Assembly: GCF_014836905.1 (NCBI RefSeq) | Contig: NZ_JACSPZ010000011.1 | Span: forward strand, 56,988 to 120,987 | Reading direction: 5' to 3' | Origin: Solibacillus faecavium | GTDB lineage: Bacteria; Bacillota; Bacilli; Bacillales_A; Planococcaceae | DNA: 64,000 nucleotides | Shown: positions 18,822-27,224 of the stretch, piece by piece | Numbering within the stretch: position 1 is the stretch's first letter | How the letters are laid out: the number at the start of each line of letters is the position of its first letter | Made by a program: the position numbers and the translations under genes | The notes under the pieces: generated by a model | The model's database searches: none | Seen by the model: only the letters and a program-made list of their open reading frames with translations | Told to the model about the DNA's origin: nothing

Positions 18822-19141
18822 TGCTGCTCACCTCCTTACGCATAATTAGAATGGCTTAAACAGCTATAGAAAATACTCAATAATCAGTTGGAAATTTTCC
18901 CTTAAGTTTAATTTTTTGAGTGCATCATTACAGGAATTATTTACCATCGCAGCGCATGAAAAAGTACAATTTGTCATACATAAAGAGCTGAATAAAAGTT
19001 GTGCCGTTGTTCAAGCTACTGGACTTTAAAGAAAAATTTATCCATAAATTTGAAGATACTTATGAGTAGTTGTATTAAATTCTTATACTCTACATTCAGA
19101 GCATACTAGGTAATAAAAATTTGCTTAGAGAGGTAAGTTGA
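18822..19141. other. Intergenic region with a possible short gene remnant
   Basis: A frame at 18916-19029 reads LSASLQELFTIAAHEKVQF and onwards for 37 codons with protein-like composition, but has no ribosome site at its TTG. It may be the 3' remnant of a gene. Otherwise the stretch holds promoters for the divergent neighbours. Confidence 0.3.
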
Positions 19142-19315
19142 GTGAGTGATTTAGAAAAGTATGAAAAGTTAAGAGCTTATATTGAACAACAGATAGCTGA
19201 TATACAAGGAAATCTTGAATCGATAGGAATGGCAGAAAAATTAGCTAAACAAATGCAACTTCATTTTTTATTTCAGATAAAGGATAAAATGAATCAGCTA
19301 GATGAAGAAGATTGA
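19142..19315 (+). CDS. Short helical protein of 57 residues
   Basis: GTG start after AGAGAGGTAAG, and 57 residues: SDLEKYEKLRAYIEQQIADI, then QGNLESIGMAEKLAKQMQLH, and a tail of QIKDKMNQLDEED. It is strongly helical with heptad-like spacing, acidic, and has no membrane segment. A terminator hairpin follows at once. I do not recognise the family. The codon use and ribosome site make it more credible than chance. Confidence 0.6.
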   Translation: MSDLEKYEKLRAYIEQQIADIQGNLESIGMAEKLAKQMQLHFLFQIKDKMNQLDEED

Positions 19316-19358
19316 TTAATTTGGAAGGAAAATAACTCCTGAAAAGTTCTGCTCAACA

Positions 19359-19391
19359 AGCCACTCTATTTTCGGGCAGAGTGGCTATTTT
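19359..19391 (+). terminator. Rho-independent terminator
   Basis: AGCCACTCT (19359-19367) pairs with AGAGTGGCT (19378-19386), then ATTTTTAT. It ends the small gene at 19142-19315. Confidence 0.8.
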
Positions 19392-19636
19392 TATAAATTT
19401 TACTTGTAATAACCCGCCTATTTATCCATAACTTAATCGAGAGTGTGATGGTACCAAATTGCTGAATGATATCTTTTAATATCCTATTGATCAATCAAAA
19501 GATTGCAATATTATTTGTAAGAATATTACAATCTATTACAAAGAGGATTGGCAACAATGGTAATAAGCAATACTAATCTTATTACTTTGAATCAATCCGA
19601 CTATAAAAATAAATTAGAATTGGAGGCTATTCATTG

Positions 19637-20374
19637 ATGAAATACGAAATTCCTAAACTTTTGAAAGAACATGAAAACTTGATTAAAGGTACTTTTAGGT
19701 ATAGTAATGAGATAAGTTTTAAGCGTGAAGAAACAAAACCTTATGAAAGTAAATTAGGGGGATGTCCCTATTTGGAAAATAATTTAGATTATCCGATAGG
19801 TGAAAATGGAAAACCTATGTTGTTTTTAGCACAAATTAATCTGGCCGACCTTGAAAATTTAGTTGAATTACCAGAAAAGGGATTACTGCAATTTTTTGTT
19901 ACAAATGATGACTTGTACGGTTTGGAAGACCCCATTTTCGTAAGATATATTGAAAGTTATATAGAAAATGAAGAACTTTTAGTGAAGGAACATCCTTATG
20001 GAAATGAAGAATATATCATGAATCTCCCTTTTTCACATAGTGGTAAAATGTATTTTAAATCAAGGGAAATGCCTATGTCTTCCTCATTAGATTTATTTCA
20101 AGAGACTTTTATGGATAAGTTATCAGAAGAAGAATATGAGAAATTGAGCGAAGATTGCTATAGTAGCGATAGCAGAATTGGCGGTTATCCATATTTTGTT
20201 CAGAATGACTATATTGGTTTTGATGATGACGATTTTCTTTTATTGCAACTGGATATCGATGACGAATGCGGTATTATGTTTGGGGATTCTGGCAACTGTG
20301 TTTTCTCTATTCCAAAAGACGCTTTGAAAAATAGGGATTTTTCAAAAGTCGTGTATGATTGGCAAAGTTGCTAG
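19637..20374 (+). CDS. DUF1963 (YwqG-like) protein
   Basis: About 245 residues, soluble. Family features are SKLGGCPYLENNLDYPIGENGKP (about 37-60), LFLAQINLADL (about 62-72), GLLQFFVTNDD and, near the C-terminus, RIGGYPYFVQND...LLLQLDID...IMFGDSGNCVFSI. This resembles B. subtilis YwqG, whose molecular role is not established. The ATG at 19637 is listed; a TTG three bases earlier is equally well placed after GGAGG. It heads a group of soluble genes up to 23185 that includes a second DUF1963-related protein. Confidence 0.75.
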   Translation: MKYEIPKLLKEHENLIKGTFRYSNEISFKREETKPYESKLGGCPYLENNLDYPIGENGKPMLFLAQINLADLENLVELPEKGLLQFFVTNDDLYGLEDPIFVRYIESYIENEELLVKEHPYGNEEYIMNLPFSHSGKMYFKSREMPMSSSLDLFQETFMDKLSEEEYEKLSEDCYSSDSRIGGYPYFVQNDYIGFDDDDFLLLQLDIDDECGIMFGDSGNCVFSIPKDALKNRDFSKVVYDWQSC

Positions 20375-20446
20375 TGAGATACCAAATTCGTCTAAAGCTT
20401 ATAAAAAAGCCGCCACTAATAAGCGAAAGAGAGGTTTAAAGTTTAT

Positions 20447-21121
20447 ATGGATAAACAATCTTATGCAAGATATTTACTTCAATTGATGGATGATGATATG
20501 AATTCCGGAGAAGCAGATATCGATGAAGCACGATTCTATGGTTACTTTCAAATGTTTATGCCAGATGGAAAAGGTGTAGAGGCTACTTTTGAACCTCTTG
20601 AAGCTGGACATGTTTATTTGGAGAGGATATTACAAATCTATGAAATGCTAAATCCTATGGATTATAGTGGGCCAACAGTGTCAGGATATTTTATTAGTAA
20701 AGATAGTAATGTACCCAATGATATACTCGTAGATTATGGCAGGCAGTTTATTCAAGGCTTAAAGGATTTATTGCTGGGATCTTCCGGGAAGTTTGATACG
20801 AAAGATTCTACTGAGTACCTAGATGGAATCGAAGAGGTTAAAATTGTACCTCCCGGATCGATAGATGGAATTCGTCAGCAATATGATCCTGAAATATATG
20901 AGGCGATTTTTGATATAATCAGCGAACAGATTGAATACGATGAACCGATTGAAGTTTTGGACGAAGCATATTACTCGATTGCTTGTGATTACTGGATTTC
21001 ATATTATCTTCAGTGGCCCCGTTATAGATTAAATGGTGACCCGTTCGCAGCTTATTTTGAACTGTACAGACATGGATACGCAGCAGTCTTCTCAGAAAAT
21101 AAACTATATATTGGTTTATAA
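20447..21121 (+). CDS. Uncharacterised soluble acidic protein
   Basis: 224 residues, acidic (many Asp/Glu), with no signal peptide or membrane helix. It has aromatic-rich segments such as DEARFYGYFQMFMP and SIACDYWISYYLQWPRYRLNGDP near the C-terminus. I do not recognise a family. GAGAGG lies only moderately placed before the ATG. It is 72 bp after the DUF1963 gene and 18 bp before the next gene, so it is probably in one operon. Confidence 0.65.
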   Translation: MDKQSYARYLLQLMDDDMNSGEADIDEARFYGYFQMFMPDGKGVEATFEPLEAGHVYLERILQIYEMLNPMDYSGPTVSGYFISKDSNVPNDILVDYGRQFIQGLKDLLLGSSGKFDTKDSTEYLDGIEEVKIVPPGSIDGIRQQYDPEIYEAIFDIISEQIEYDEPIEVLDEAYYSIACDYWISYYLQWPRYRLNGDPFAAYFELYRHGYAAVFSENKLYIGL

Positions 21122-21139
21122 TTTTGGAGGTGAATAGAA

Positions 21140-22429
21140 ATGACGGAACGAATACCATGCAGGATGGAAGGATGCAGCGCAACTATTCTACCGAGTACAG
21201 CAGCCAAAACAAACGGTATCTGCATGCCTTGCCACCAGGAGCAGGAACGAAAAAAACGGGTAGCTTATATTGAGAAAAACCGAAAAACGGTGAATCTCTA
21301 TGAGGGATTAGCAGATCAAGTGGACATTCTCAAGGTCATGCATGCACCGAGAAAGTATGATCCGCTAATTCAATACGCTCCCTTTCCAATAAGAAAGGAG
21401 AAGCTTTACGTTTCTTTATCAAACCAAGATGCGCAACGTATGCTGAATTATGCAATAGAATTACTTGCTGTTAACAAGGAAAGTGAAGCACAGGATATTC
21501 TATTAGCTTTGGTGTGCTACCGAAATGAGAATATATCAATTGCTTTACCAGAGCTTATACAGCGCGGCTTGTTTCAGGATCCGATTCTTTTTAAAGATGC
21601 ACCACAAGACATTCGAAATCAGCTTATAGAGCGGGTGTTATGGGATGAGGACAACCGAAATCATCTTCTCCTTGCACTTGGTTGGATTGGTGATGCTAAG
21701 GTCATAAACCAGTACCAGGAATGGCAAATGCATCAACCAAAATGGGCGGAACAGTTATATGTAACACCTGAAACTTACGCTGTTGATGGAGGATGGGAGC
21801 TTACTCCAAATGGGGAAAGGCGCAACCTAGTACATCAAATATGTTTTGGCATCAGGCAAGCTGACCATCAGGATGATGTTGTAATTGAAGAAAATCATGC
21901 CCGTTTTCTTGAGACGAGCGATTCAACATGCCCATGGTGCAATAGGAAGTTAACGAAGTTGATGGTCGCTGCTACTTCTCATCCGGCTTTGCAATATCTC
22001 GACCTGCAAATGGAGAACCTACAGGTGATAACCTGTGAATTATGTGGGAGCTTTAGCGTGATATATATGGAATTGGACAAAGATGGCTTACCTGTCTGGA
22101 GCCGTTTTAATCAGGAACCCGTTTATCTCCCAGATTTAGATGACGTAAACAGCAGTACTGAACCCTCACCTAAACTAGTTCTATCAAAAGAGCCACAATC
22201 ACCGTATTATGCTGCTGTTTGGACTATGTCACAATTGGATTCTCAGATTGGCGGGCACCCAAGCTGGGTCCAGGATCCTGAGTATCCAGTTTGTCCTTGT
22301 TGCGAACGAAGAATGCAGTTTTTAGGGCAAATCGATTATGCTGATTTTGATGAATATGCTGAAGGCATCTATTATATGTTTATTTGTTCTAAAGACCTGA
22401 TTACAGCAACGATATATCAGCAAAGCTGA
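21140..22429 (+). CDS. Zinc-ribbon protein with a C-terminal DUF1963-like segment
   Basis: 429 residues with four Cys-pair sites: an N-terminal finger made of C7, C12 and the CMPC pair near 28-31, CPWC near 267, CELC near 298 and CPCC near 396. The last sits inside SQIGGHPSWVQDPEYPVCPCC...FLGQIDYADF, which matches the GG-P-W...LGQID signature of DUF1963/YwqG proteins. The middle is helical. GGAGGTG precedes the ATG. It follows the previous gene by 18 bp and nearly touches the ankyrin gene. The role is unknown; metal binding is inferred from the cysteines. Confidence 0.7.
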   Translation: MTERIPCRMEGCSATILPSTAAKTNGICMPCHQEQERKKRVAYIEKNRKTVNLYEGLADQVDILKVMHAPRKYDPLIQYAPFPIRKEKLYVSLSNQDAQRMLNYAIELLAVNKESEAQDILLALVCYRNENISIALPELIQRGLFQDPILFKDAPQDIRNQLIERVLWDEDNRNHLLLALGWIGDAKVINQYQEWQMHQPKWAEQLYVTPETYAVDGGWELTPNGERRNLVHQICFGIRQADHQDDVVIEENHARFLETSDSTCPWCNRKLTKLMVAATSHPALQYLDLQMENLQVITCELCGSFSVIYMELDKDGLPVWSRFNQEPVYLPDLDDVNSSTEPSPKLVLSKEPQSPYYAAVWTMSQLDSQIGGHPSWVQDPEYPVCPCCERRMQFLGQIDYADFDEYAEGIYYMFICSKDLITATIYQQS

Positions 22430-22477
22430 ATGGCATTCATGTTTAATATAGTACCGTTTCAAAGGAGTGGGTTACGC

Positions 22478-23185
22478 TTGAATTGGAAGGAAGTTAGCAA
22501 GACAGATGATCTTTCACTTGTAAAGAAGGCTGTAACGGAACTGGATGTGAATGAACGGGACGAGCGGGGGAGAACACCGCTGATGCTTTTTTTGACCAAT
22601 CGAATGCCAGTTGAGGCGATAGAAATATTGATCGAACAGGGAGCAGATCTTGAGGTACATGATAAACTTGGTGATACTGCACTAAAAAAAGCTGTAAAGT
22701 TCAAGCAAATTGAAGCCCTGTTAAAGCTCATCGAAGCTGGGGCCAAACTGGACTCCCCTTTCGGCATATTGGCTACAGCTTGGAATGCAGCTCGTATAGA
22801 TAAAAAGATTGCGGACCTTCTGCTCGAAACCAAAGGAGCCGTTCGCCTTTCTCTGACACTAGAAGAGCAAAGGGTTGTTGATCGGGTTTTATATGAGGAG
22901 TCTCAGAAAAAGATGTGTGAAAAGATTGAAAGAATAAATTCGGCGGAAATCCTACATGCCATTGTGAACGAATATAACTGGGATGATGGCCCGGAACCGA
23001 TGTTGTCGGTTTTTCAAAATCCGGTCACTCAAAAAATTACACTTCTTGACATGTATGAATTGTTAGATGGAGATTATTGGCTGGATAAGGGTAATTCGAG
23101 TGATCCGCTTAGCACGGAAGAGGAAAGACACTTTAATCAACTTGCGGTTGCCCTAAATGAAAGATTGGAGCGGACCAGCAGCTAA
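22478..23185 (+). CDS. Ankyrin-repeat protein with a C-terminal DUF4274-like domain
   Basis: About 235 residues. Ankyrin repeats occupy roughly 15-115 (VNERDERGRTPLMLFLTNR, IEILIEQGADLEVHDKLGDTAL, KKAVKFKQIEALLKLIEAGA). The C-terminal half has FNWDDG-type sequence EYNWDDGPEPM...NPVTQKITLLDMYELLDGDYWL, as in DUF4274. The start is TTG at 22478 because AAAGGAG lies upstream; an ATG at 22430, directly after the previous stop, has no ribosome site. Such ankyrin/DUF4274 proteins are cytoplasmic and sometimes found near toxin-immunity genes; that link is inference here. Confidence 0.72.
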   Translation: MNWKEVSKTDDLSLVKKAVTELDVNERDERGRTPLMLFLTNRMPVEAIEILIEQGADLEVHDKLGDTALKKAVKFKQIEALLKLIEAGAKLDSPFGILATAWNAARIDKKIADLLLETKGAVRLSLTLEEQRVVDRVLYEESQKKMCEKIERINSAEILHAIVNEYNWDDGPEPMLSVFQNPVTQKITLLDMYELLDGDYWLDKGNSSDPLSTEEERHFNQLAVALNERLERTSS

Positions 23186-23513
23186 AAAAGCCCGCTTTGA
23201 AAACGGGAGGCTACTTCATGCTTTTTACTATGCCCCCATTTTCCTTAAGTCAAAAAATAATTCTACGGACAAAAGAGTAAACAATTGATTTGTGCTACTC
23301 TTTTTTGTTTTATATATCCTGTCTGTTTAGATAAGGGGGGCTTTATTAGCTATTGCTTAGCAATTGGGAAATGCCAATCGTATGAGCTAAAGATTTGGCT
23401 GGAATGGTAAGACTTAAATTACAAAAACAAATAGGTTGAAAAACTTTACTCCCGCGTATTAGTAATTGAGAAAACAGGGTATATGTTAGATGTGATACAT
23501 AGGAGGAGTAAAG
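23186..23513. repeat. Intergenic region with a partial island left-end repeat and hairpin
   Basis: At 23251-23305 the sequence CAAAAAATAATTCTACGGAC, followed by AAAAGAGTAAACAA...TACTCTTTT, matches the distal part of the element left ends at 36929-36987 and 41510-41574. The AAAAGAGTA/TACTCTTTT arms form a terminator-like hairpin followed by TTGTTTT. A weak CCCG/CGGG hairpin lies just after the stop at 23185. The rest is AT-rich and empty. It may be a scar of a former integration. Confidence 0.6.
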
Positions 23514-23927
23514 ATGAAACTTGAGTTTTTAAAAATTGAAAATATCGTGGAAACAGAGAAAAACAAAATCATTTACATTCCAGCTGGGGGCATCCAGTTT
23601 GGATTTAAAAATAAGATTATTTCTTTAAAAGATCCGTTACGAATTGTTATGACACATGGAGGGAGCTTCCTCAATGTTGTTCGCTACATTGATTTCGTAG
23701 TTTACGATGACCTATCAATCTATACGACAGGTGAGATTAAGCGAGAGAGCTTATTTGGGATAGTAGCGAATGACGAAGTAATATTAGCCATTCATAAAGC
23801 GCTGGAAAAAAGCAGCAAGGATGTTCCGTTTTACAGGTCATTGGATTTTAAAGAAATGTATAACCGTGATTTTGAAGAAGGTTACGATCAGAGTGTTAAT
23901 TTTGAGGTAATGGATATGGAAATTTAA
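23514..23927 (+). CDS. Uncharacterised soluble protein, 137 residues
   Basis: AGGAGGAG stands seven bases before the ATG. The 137 residues have no signal peptide or membrane helix; beta-rich segments include IIYIPAGGIQFGFKNKIISL and FLNVVRYIDFVVYDDLSIYTTGEI. I do not recognise a family. It is a single-gene unit bounded by a clear terminator at 23981-24015. Confidence 0.65.
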   Translation: MKLEFLKIENIVETEKNKIIYIPAGGIQFGFKNKIISLKDPLRIVMTHGGSFLNVVRYIDFVVYDDLSIYTTGEIKRESLFGIVANDEVILAIHKALEKSSKDVPFYRSLDFKEMYNRDFEEGYDQSVNFEVMDMEI

Positions 23928-23980
23928 ATACTGAACATTTTGTGGTTGAAGCCATAGAAATGGAAATCGAAAATTTTTTA

Positions 23981-24015
23981 AAAAACCGTAGCGAGTACAG
24001 GCGCTATGGTTTTTT
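23981..24015. terminator. Rho-independent terminator, both strands
   Basis: AAAAACCGTAGCG (23981-23993) pairs with CGCTATGGTTTTT (24002-24014) with one G-T pair. T runs are present on both strands. Confidence 0.85.
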
Positions 24016-24191
24016 GAATATAGTGACACGTAAACAATGCTTATTGTAATTGAAATGAGTGCACCAATTAATATTCTGATGGACACTTGTAATTTTTGCA
24101 GTTCGGGAAATGGGAGAGGGGGATATTGCGTCATTTTCCTACTCTTGTTTTATAATGGAATTTATAGTTTTTAGATAAGGAAGTGATTTTA

Positions 24192-24476
24192 TTGGTCAGT
24201 AAAATAATTTTAGATGACAGAGTAATTCAATTGAATAGCTATGAAGAAGAAAAAGTAAATGGGCGCTATAAAGTCTCGGTCATTTTTGATGTGACAAGTG
24301 AAGATTATCATGACGTTGCGACTTTACTTTACAACGGAACATTTGACGTTAAAATTCCTGAGAAAGAATTAATGTTTAGAGGAAGGATTTATAACTACTC
24401 CACTTCTATAACAAATTTATATGAAGAAAATCAGGTAGGGCAGTATACATTGACTTTAGTGGAAAAAAAGGACTGA
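24192..24476 (+). CDS. DUF3219 (YkvR-like) protein
   Basis: 94 residues from TTG 24192, chosen because AAGGAAGTG lies at 24178-24186 with normal spacing; a GTG at 24183 overlaps that site. The pattern IFDVTSEDYHDVATLLYNGTFDV...FRGRIYNYSTSITNLYEENQVG matches DUF3219, whose B. subtilis member is YkvR. The protein is soluble and beta-rich; no function is established for the family. Its stop lies seven bases before the start of the monooxygenase gene, so the two may be co-transcribed. Confidence 0.78.
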   Translation: MVSKIILDDRVIQLNSYEEEKVNGRYKVSVIFDVTSEDYHDVATLLYNGTFDVKIPEKELMFRGRIYNYSTSITNLYEENQVGQYTLTLVEKKD

Positions 24477-24482
24477 AATGTA

Positions 24483-25496
24483 ATGAAATTAAGCATATTA
24501 GATCAATCTCCTATCTCTTCAAATCAAACACCTCAGGATGCACTAAACTGGTCAATGAAATTAGCACAGGCTGGGGAGACATTTGGATATACAAGATACT
24601 GGATTGCCGAACATCATGATTTATCTGGTCTAGCATGTCCTGCACCTGAAGTGATGTTAAGCTACATTGGCGCTCACACGAATCGAATTCGTATAGGCTC
24701 TGGCGCGGTTTTATTGCCTCATTATCGACCATATAAAGTAGCTGAGACCTTTAATATGCTGGCGACATTATTTCCAGATCGTATTGATTTAGGAATTGGA
24801 CGAGCACCAGGTGGATCTTCTGAAGCGATGACTGCTTTATCTGGTAACTTTATTAAAAATGTGGGGAACTTTCCTGCCTTAGTAAGAGACTTACTTCATT
24901 TTATAAACGACGATTTCCCAACGGATAACGAATATTCAAAGTTATCGGCTTCTCCCATACCTGAAAATCCGCCCGTAACTTGGCTCCTAGGAACAGGTAA
25001 AAAAAGTGCGTTACTAGCAGCGGAGCATGGTTTGCCATATACTTTTGGTTATTTTATGAGCGATCAGGATGGTGCTGCTATCATTAAGGAATATATTGAT
25101 ACTTTTAAACCAAGAAAAGAAGGGCAAACGCCGCAAGTCATCGTGACTGTGAATGTTATTTGTGGAGAAACAACAGAAAAAGCCGAAGATGTTGCAGCAA
25201 GCTATCTCATCTGGTCTTTACAAATGGACAAAGGGGAGGTGCATCAAGGAGTGCCTTCTATAAGTGAAGCTAAGCAATATAAGCTAACGGAAAAAGATCT
25301 AGAAACGTTGGAAAAAGTGAAACAGAACATCATTATTGGCAACCCTCATGAAGTGAAACAGAAGTTACTTAAGTTAAAGGCAAAATACGAAGCAGACGAA
25401 TTGATGATTAATACCATCACATACTTACCGGAAGATCGAATTCGCTCCTATGAACTCATTGCAAAAGAAGTGTTTCAGAAGAAGGACAATACTTAG
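24483..25496 (+). CDS. LLM-class (luciferase-like) FMN-dependent monooxygenase
   Basis: 337 residues with the bacterial luciferase-like TIM-barrel pattern: LDQSPI at the start, GYTRYWIAEHHDLSGLACPAPEV (about 35-57), RIRIGSGAVLLPHYRPYKVAE (about 69-89), FPDRIDLGIGRAPGGS (about 97-112) and ITYLPEDRIRSYELIAKE at the end. This signature fits the MsnO8/YvbT-type subgroup that uses reduced FMN to oxidise an unidentified organic substrate. The ATG follows the DUF3219 stop by six bases without an obvious own strong ribosome site, so translational coupling is likely. Confidence 0.88.
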   Translation: MKLSILDQSPISSNQTPQDALNWSMKLAQAGETFGYTRYWIAEHHDLSGLACPAPEVMLSYIGAHTNRIRIGSGAVLLPHYRPYKVAETFNMLATLFPDRIDLGIGRAPGGSSEAMTALSGNFIKNVGNFPALVRDLLHFINDDFPTDNEYSKLSASPIPENPPVTWLLGTGKKSALLAAEHGLPYTFGYFMSDQDGAAIIKEYIDTFKPRKEGQTPQVIVTVNVICGETTEKAEDVAASYLIWSLQMDKGEVHQGVPSISEAKQYKLTEKDLETLEKVKQNIIIGNPHEVKQKLLKLKAKYEADELMINTITYLPEDRIRSYELIAKEVFQKKDNT

Positions 25497-25524
25497 GGGA
25501 TTTAATAGTAAATTATCAACAATC

Positions 25525-25560
25525 GGGCGCATTCTTGAAGAGGAATGGCGTCCTTTTTTA
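25525..25560 (+). terminator. Probable terminator after the monooxygenase gene
   Basis: GGGCGCATTC (25525-25534) pairs with GAATGGCGTCC (25543-25553) with one bulge, followed by TTTTTTA. Confidence 0.6.
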
Positions 25561-25604
25561 ACTATAGGGCAATCTAATGTTGACTTAGAAACTTGAAAAA
25601 ACAA

Positions 25605-25781
25605 CTACTGCTTTCCCCATTTTGCAAACTTCCTTAAATAGAGAATACCTAAAGTCATAAATAATGTACCATTTACTTTATACATAAGCGTTTTAGAAGT
25701 TTCATCATGTACTGTAATACTAAGAAGTAAAGAGCCCCATATAATGACCAGAAGTCCTATGATTGAATTAATTATTTTCAT
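25605..25781 (-). CDS. Small membrane protein of 58 residues
   Basis: Minus-strand frame of 58 residues with two hydrophobic helices, IINSIIGLLVIIWGSLLLSI and GTLFMTLGILYLRK, split by the polar loop TVHDETSKTLMYK. The ribosome site is modest (AGGATG and GGAAG upstream of ATG). The two-helix plan with a basic C-terminus suggests a real small membrane protein; no family is recognised. Confidence 0.5.
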   Translation of the reverse strand: MKIINSIIGLLVIIWGSLLLSITVHDETSKTLMYKVNGTLFMTLGILYLRKFAKWGKQ

Positions 25782-25972
25782 ACTTCCACATCCTAAACCA
25801 ATTTTTTACATTAGCTATTACTTCGATATATTAGTTACTATTTCCTTTAATTAGATCAGAACGACATTAAGTGTATATACCTTTATTTTACATATAAGGA
25901 TAAATTATTGATGGAATTAATATATAATTAATAGAATAAGAGTGAAAATTAAAGGTTAAAGGAGAGATTCAA

Positions 25973-26269
25973 ATGGAAACAAAAATCAGTTTAGCAATCG
26001 TTTTAGCCAGTATCATAATTGGTGGCTCTTTACTTTATAGCGCAACTAATATATCCAATAGTATAAATGATGTAAGGAATGATATAACAAGTTCGAATAT
26101 TCAATTGGCTAACTCAATAAGTGGAAATGGCATAATAGAGAATTACGAGTTAGTAGTGATCGATGGATGGTTATATTTATATAATTCAGTGAGTGGTCAA
26201 ATCTGGAAAAAGGCAGATAATGATAATCCCGAAGTGACATGGCAAGTTGTGGAGCATTTTAGTCAATAG
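25973..26269 (+). CDS. Membrane-anchored protein of 98 residues, unknown function
   Basis: AAAGGAGAG precedes the ATG. Residues 5-25 form one hydrophobic anchor (ISLAIVLASIIIGGSLLYSA), followed by a coiled, Asn/Ser-rich stretch and a C-terminal beta-like part with VVIDGWLYLYNSVSGQIWKK. The last part resembles short WD-like strands that appear at the end of many small membrane-anchored Bacillus proteins. It probably forms a transcript with the broken lipoprotein gene that starts 21 bp later. Confidence 0.65.
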   Translation: METKISLAIVLASIIIGGSLLYSATNISNSINDVRNDITSSNIQLANSISGNGIIENYELVVIDGWLYLYNSVSGQIWKKADNDNPEVTWQVVEHFSQ

Positions 26270-26290
26270 AGTATATGGAGGTGTTTAAAT

Positions 26291-26626
26291 TTGAAGAAAA
26301 TAATTTTCATATTTAGTTTCATTTTTTAAACTGCTTGTTCAGATGAAACGCATTCTATTTACGGAGAAATCTCTTCAATTGAAGAAGATAGTATCAATGT
26401 TGGCTGTTCGGATTTAGTTAATAGTAAAGATGACATAGGTTATTCTTGTGCTATTAAAATAACCGAGGAAACGATTATTAAGACTCAAGCTGGTGATGTA
26501 TTAACACTTGATGAATTAAATATAAATAATATCGTTTCAGTATATTTTGAAGAGCCAATATCACTAAGGGCCGATACTGAAAGACCAACATTTGAAGCTA
26601 AAGAGATAACGGTGATCAAAAATTAG
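26291..26626 (+). pseudogene. Lipoprotein gene interrupted by a stop codon in the signal peptide
   Basis: The frame starts with TTG at 26291 after a perfect GGAGGTG and reads KKIIFIFSFIF, stop (TAA 26327-26329), TACSDETHS and on to TAG at 26624-26626. Without the stop this is a normal lipoprotein of 111 residues: basic start, hydrophobic core and a lipobox x-T-A-C, in which the stop stands where Leu is expected. A single T-to-A change (TTA to TAA) explains it. The downstream frame is otherwise intact over about 98 codons, so the lesion is recent, or a sequencing error. The product, if made, would be a small extracytoplasmic protein of unknown function. Confidence 0.75.
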
Positions 26627-26705
26627 AAATAAAAGGTGTGAGATTTTTGCTATTAAAAAAGAGTTATTGGGGAATCTAAATGCCTCTATAACTCTCAATT
26701 CATAT

Positions 26706-26972
26706 TCAGTAAGAAGTTTTATTTGTAATAATTGGAAATAGAAGTAACAGGCAAAGTAGATTGGCTACACCGAATTGGAAATAAGCAAACCCTTCAAAGC
26801 CATAGAAATAAATATACCCCACAGAAATCATAATAATTCCGCCAGCTAATAAAACTAATGTAGGGATAACTGTAACTAATTTAGGGAAGCTTTTCTTTCT
26901 TAGATAAATGGAAAGTATTATAAATATAACACCTGCTAATATACCCAACAAAAAGGGACTCCAAAAAAGCAT
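26706..26972 (-). CDS. Small membrane protein (possibly YesK-like)
   Basis: 88 residues from ATG 26972, chosen because AGGAGGTG lies seven bases upstream; the longer frame from 26996 has no site. Three transmembrane helices are evident (SPFLLGILAGVIFIILSIYL, TVIPTLVLLAGGIIMISVGY, FGVANLLCLLLLFPII). Size and plan are like YesK-type proteins, but this is only a weak resemblance. Function is unknown. Confidence 0.68.
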   Translation of the reverse strand: MLFWSPFLLGILAGVIFIILSIYLRKKSFPKLVTVIPTLVLLAGGIIMISVGYIYFYGFEGFAYFQFGVANLLCLLLLFPIITNKTSY

Positions 26973-27072
26973 ACATATACACCTCCTACATATCATTTTA
27001 CCATATTCCCTTGCGTTAAAGACGAAATATTGAACCTTTTAACGAGAATTGATACATCAGTTAGATTTTTAT

Positions 27073-27125
27073 GCGAACCCACCTTGTCGGGTTTATCAAG
27101 CTAAATAAACCGAGATAAATTAAAA
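27073..27125. repeat. Decayed tRNA-Val attachment scar and element left end
   Basis: GCGAACCCACCTTGTCGGGT and the following 33 bases match 41381-41433 (tRNA 3' part plus element left end) at about 87 percent by eye, including the shared tail CTAAATAAACCGAG. It marks a probable left boundary of the element that carries the integrase at 35535-36668. The match stops at about 27125; the distal left-end part with TGCGGACAAAT is absent. Confidence 0.65.
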
Positions 27126-27224
27126 ACAAGAGGGAGATTGAATATAAACAGATAAATTCGGGTATAAAGCATAAAGATAGGTTTAATATTTTTATAAGTA
27201 ATGTATTTTAGAGGAGGTTTTATT

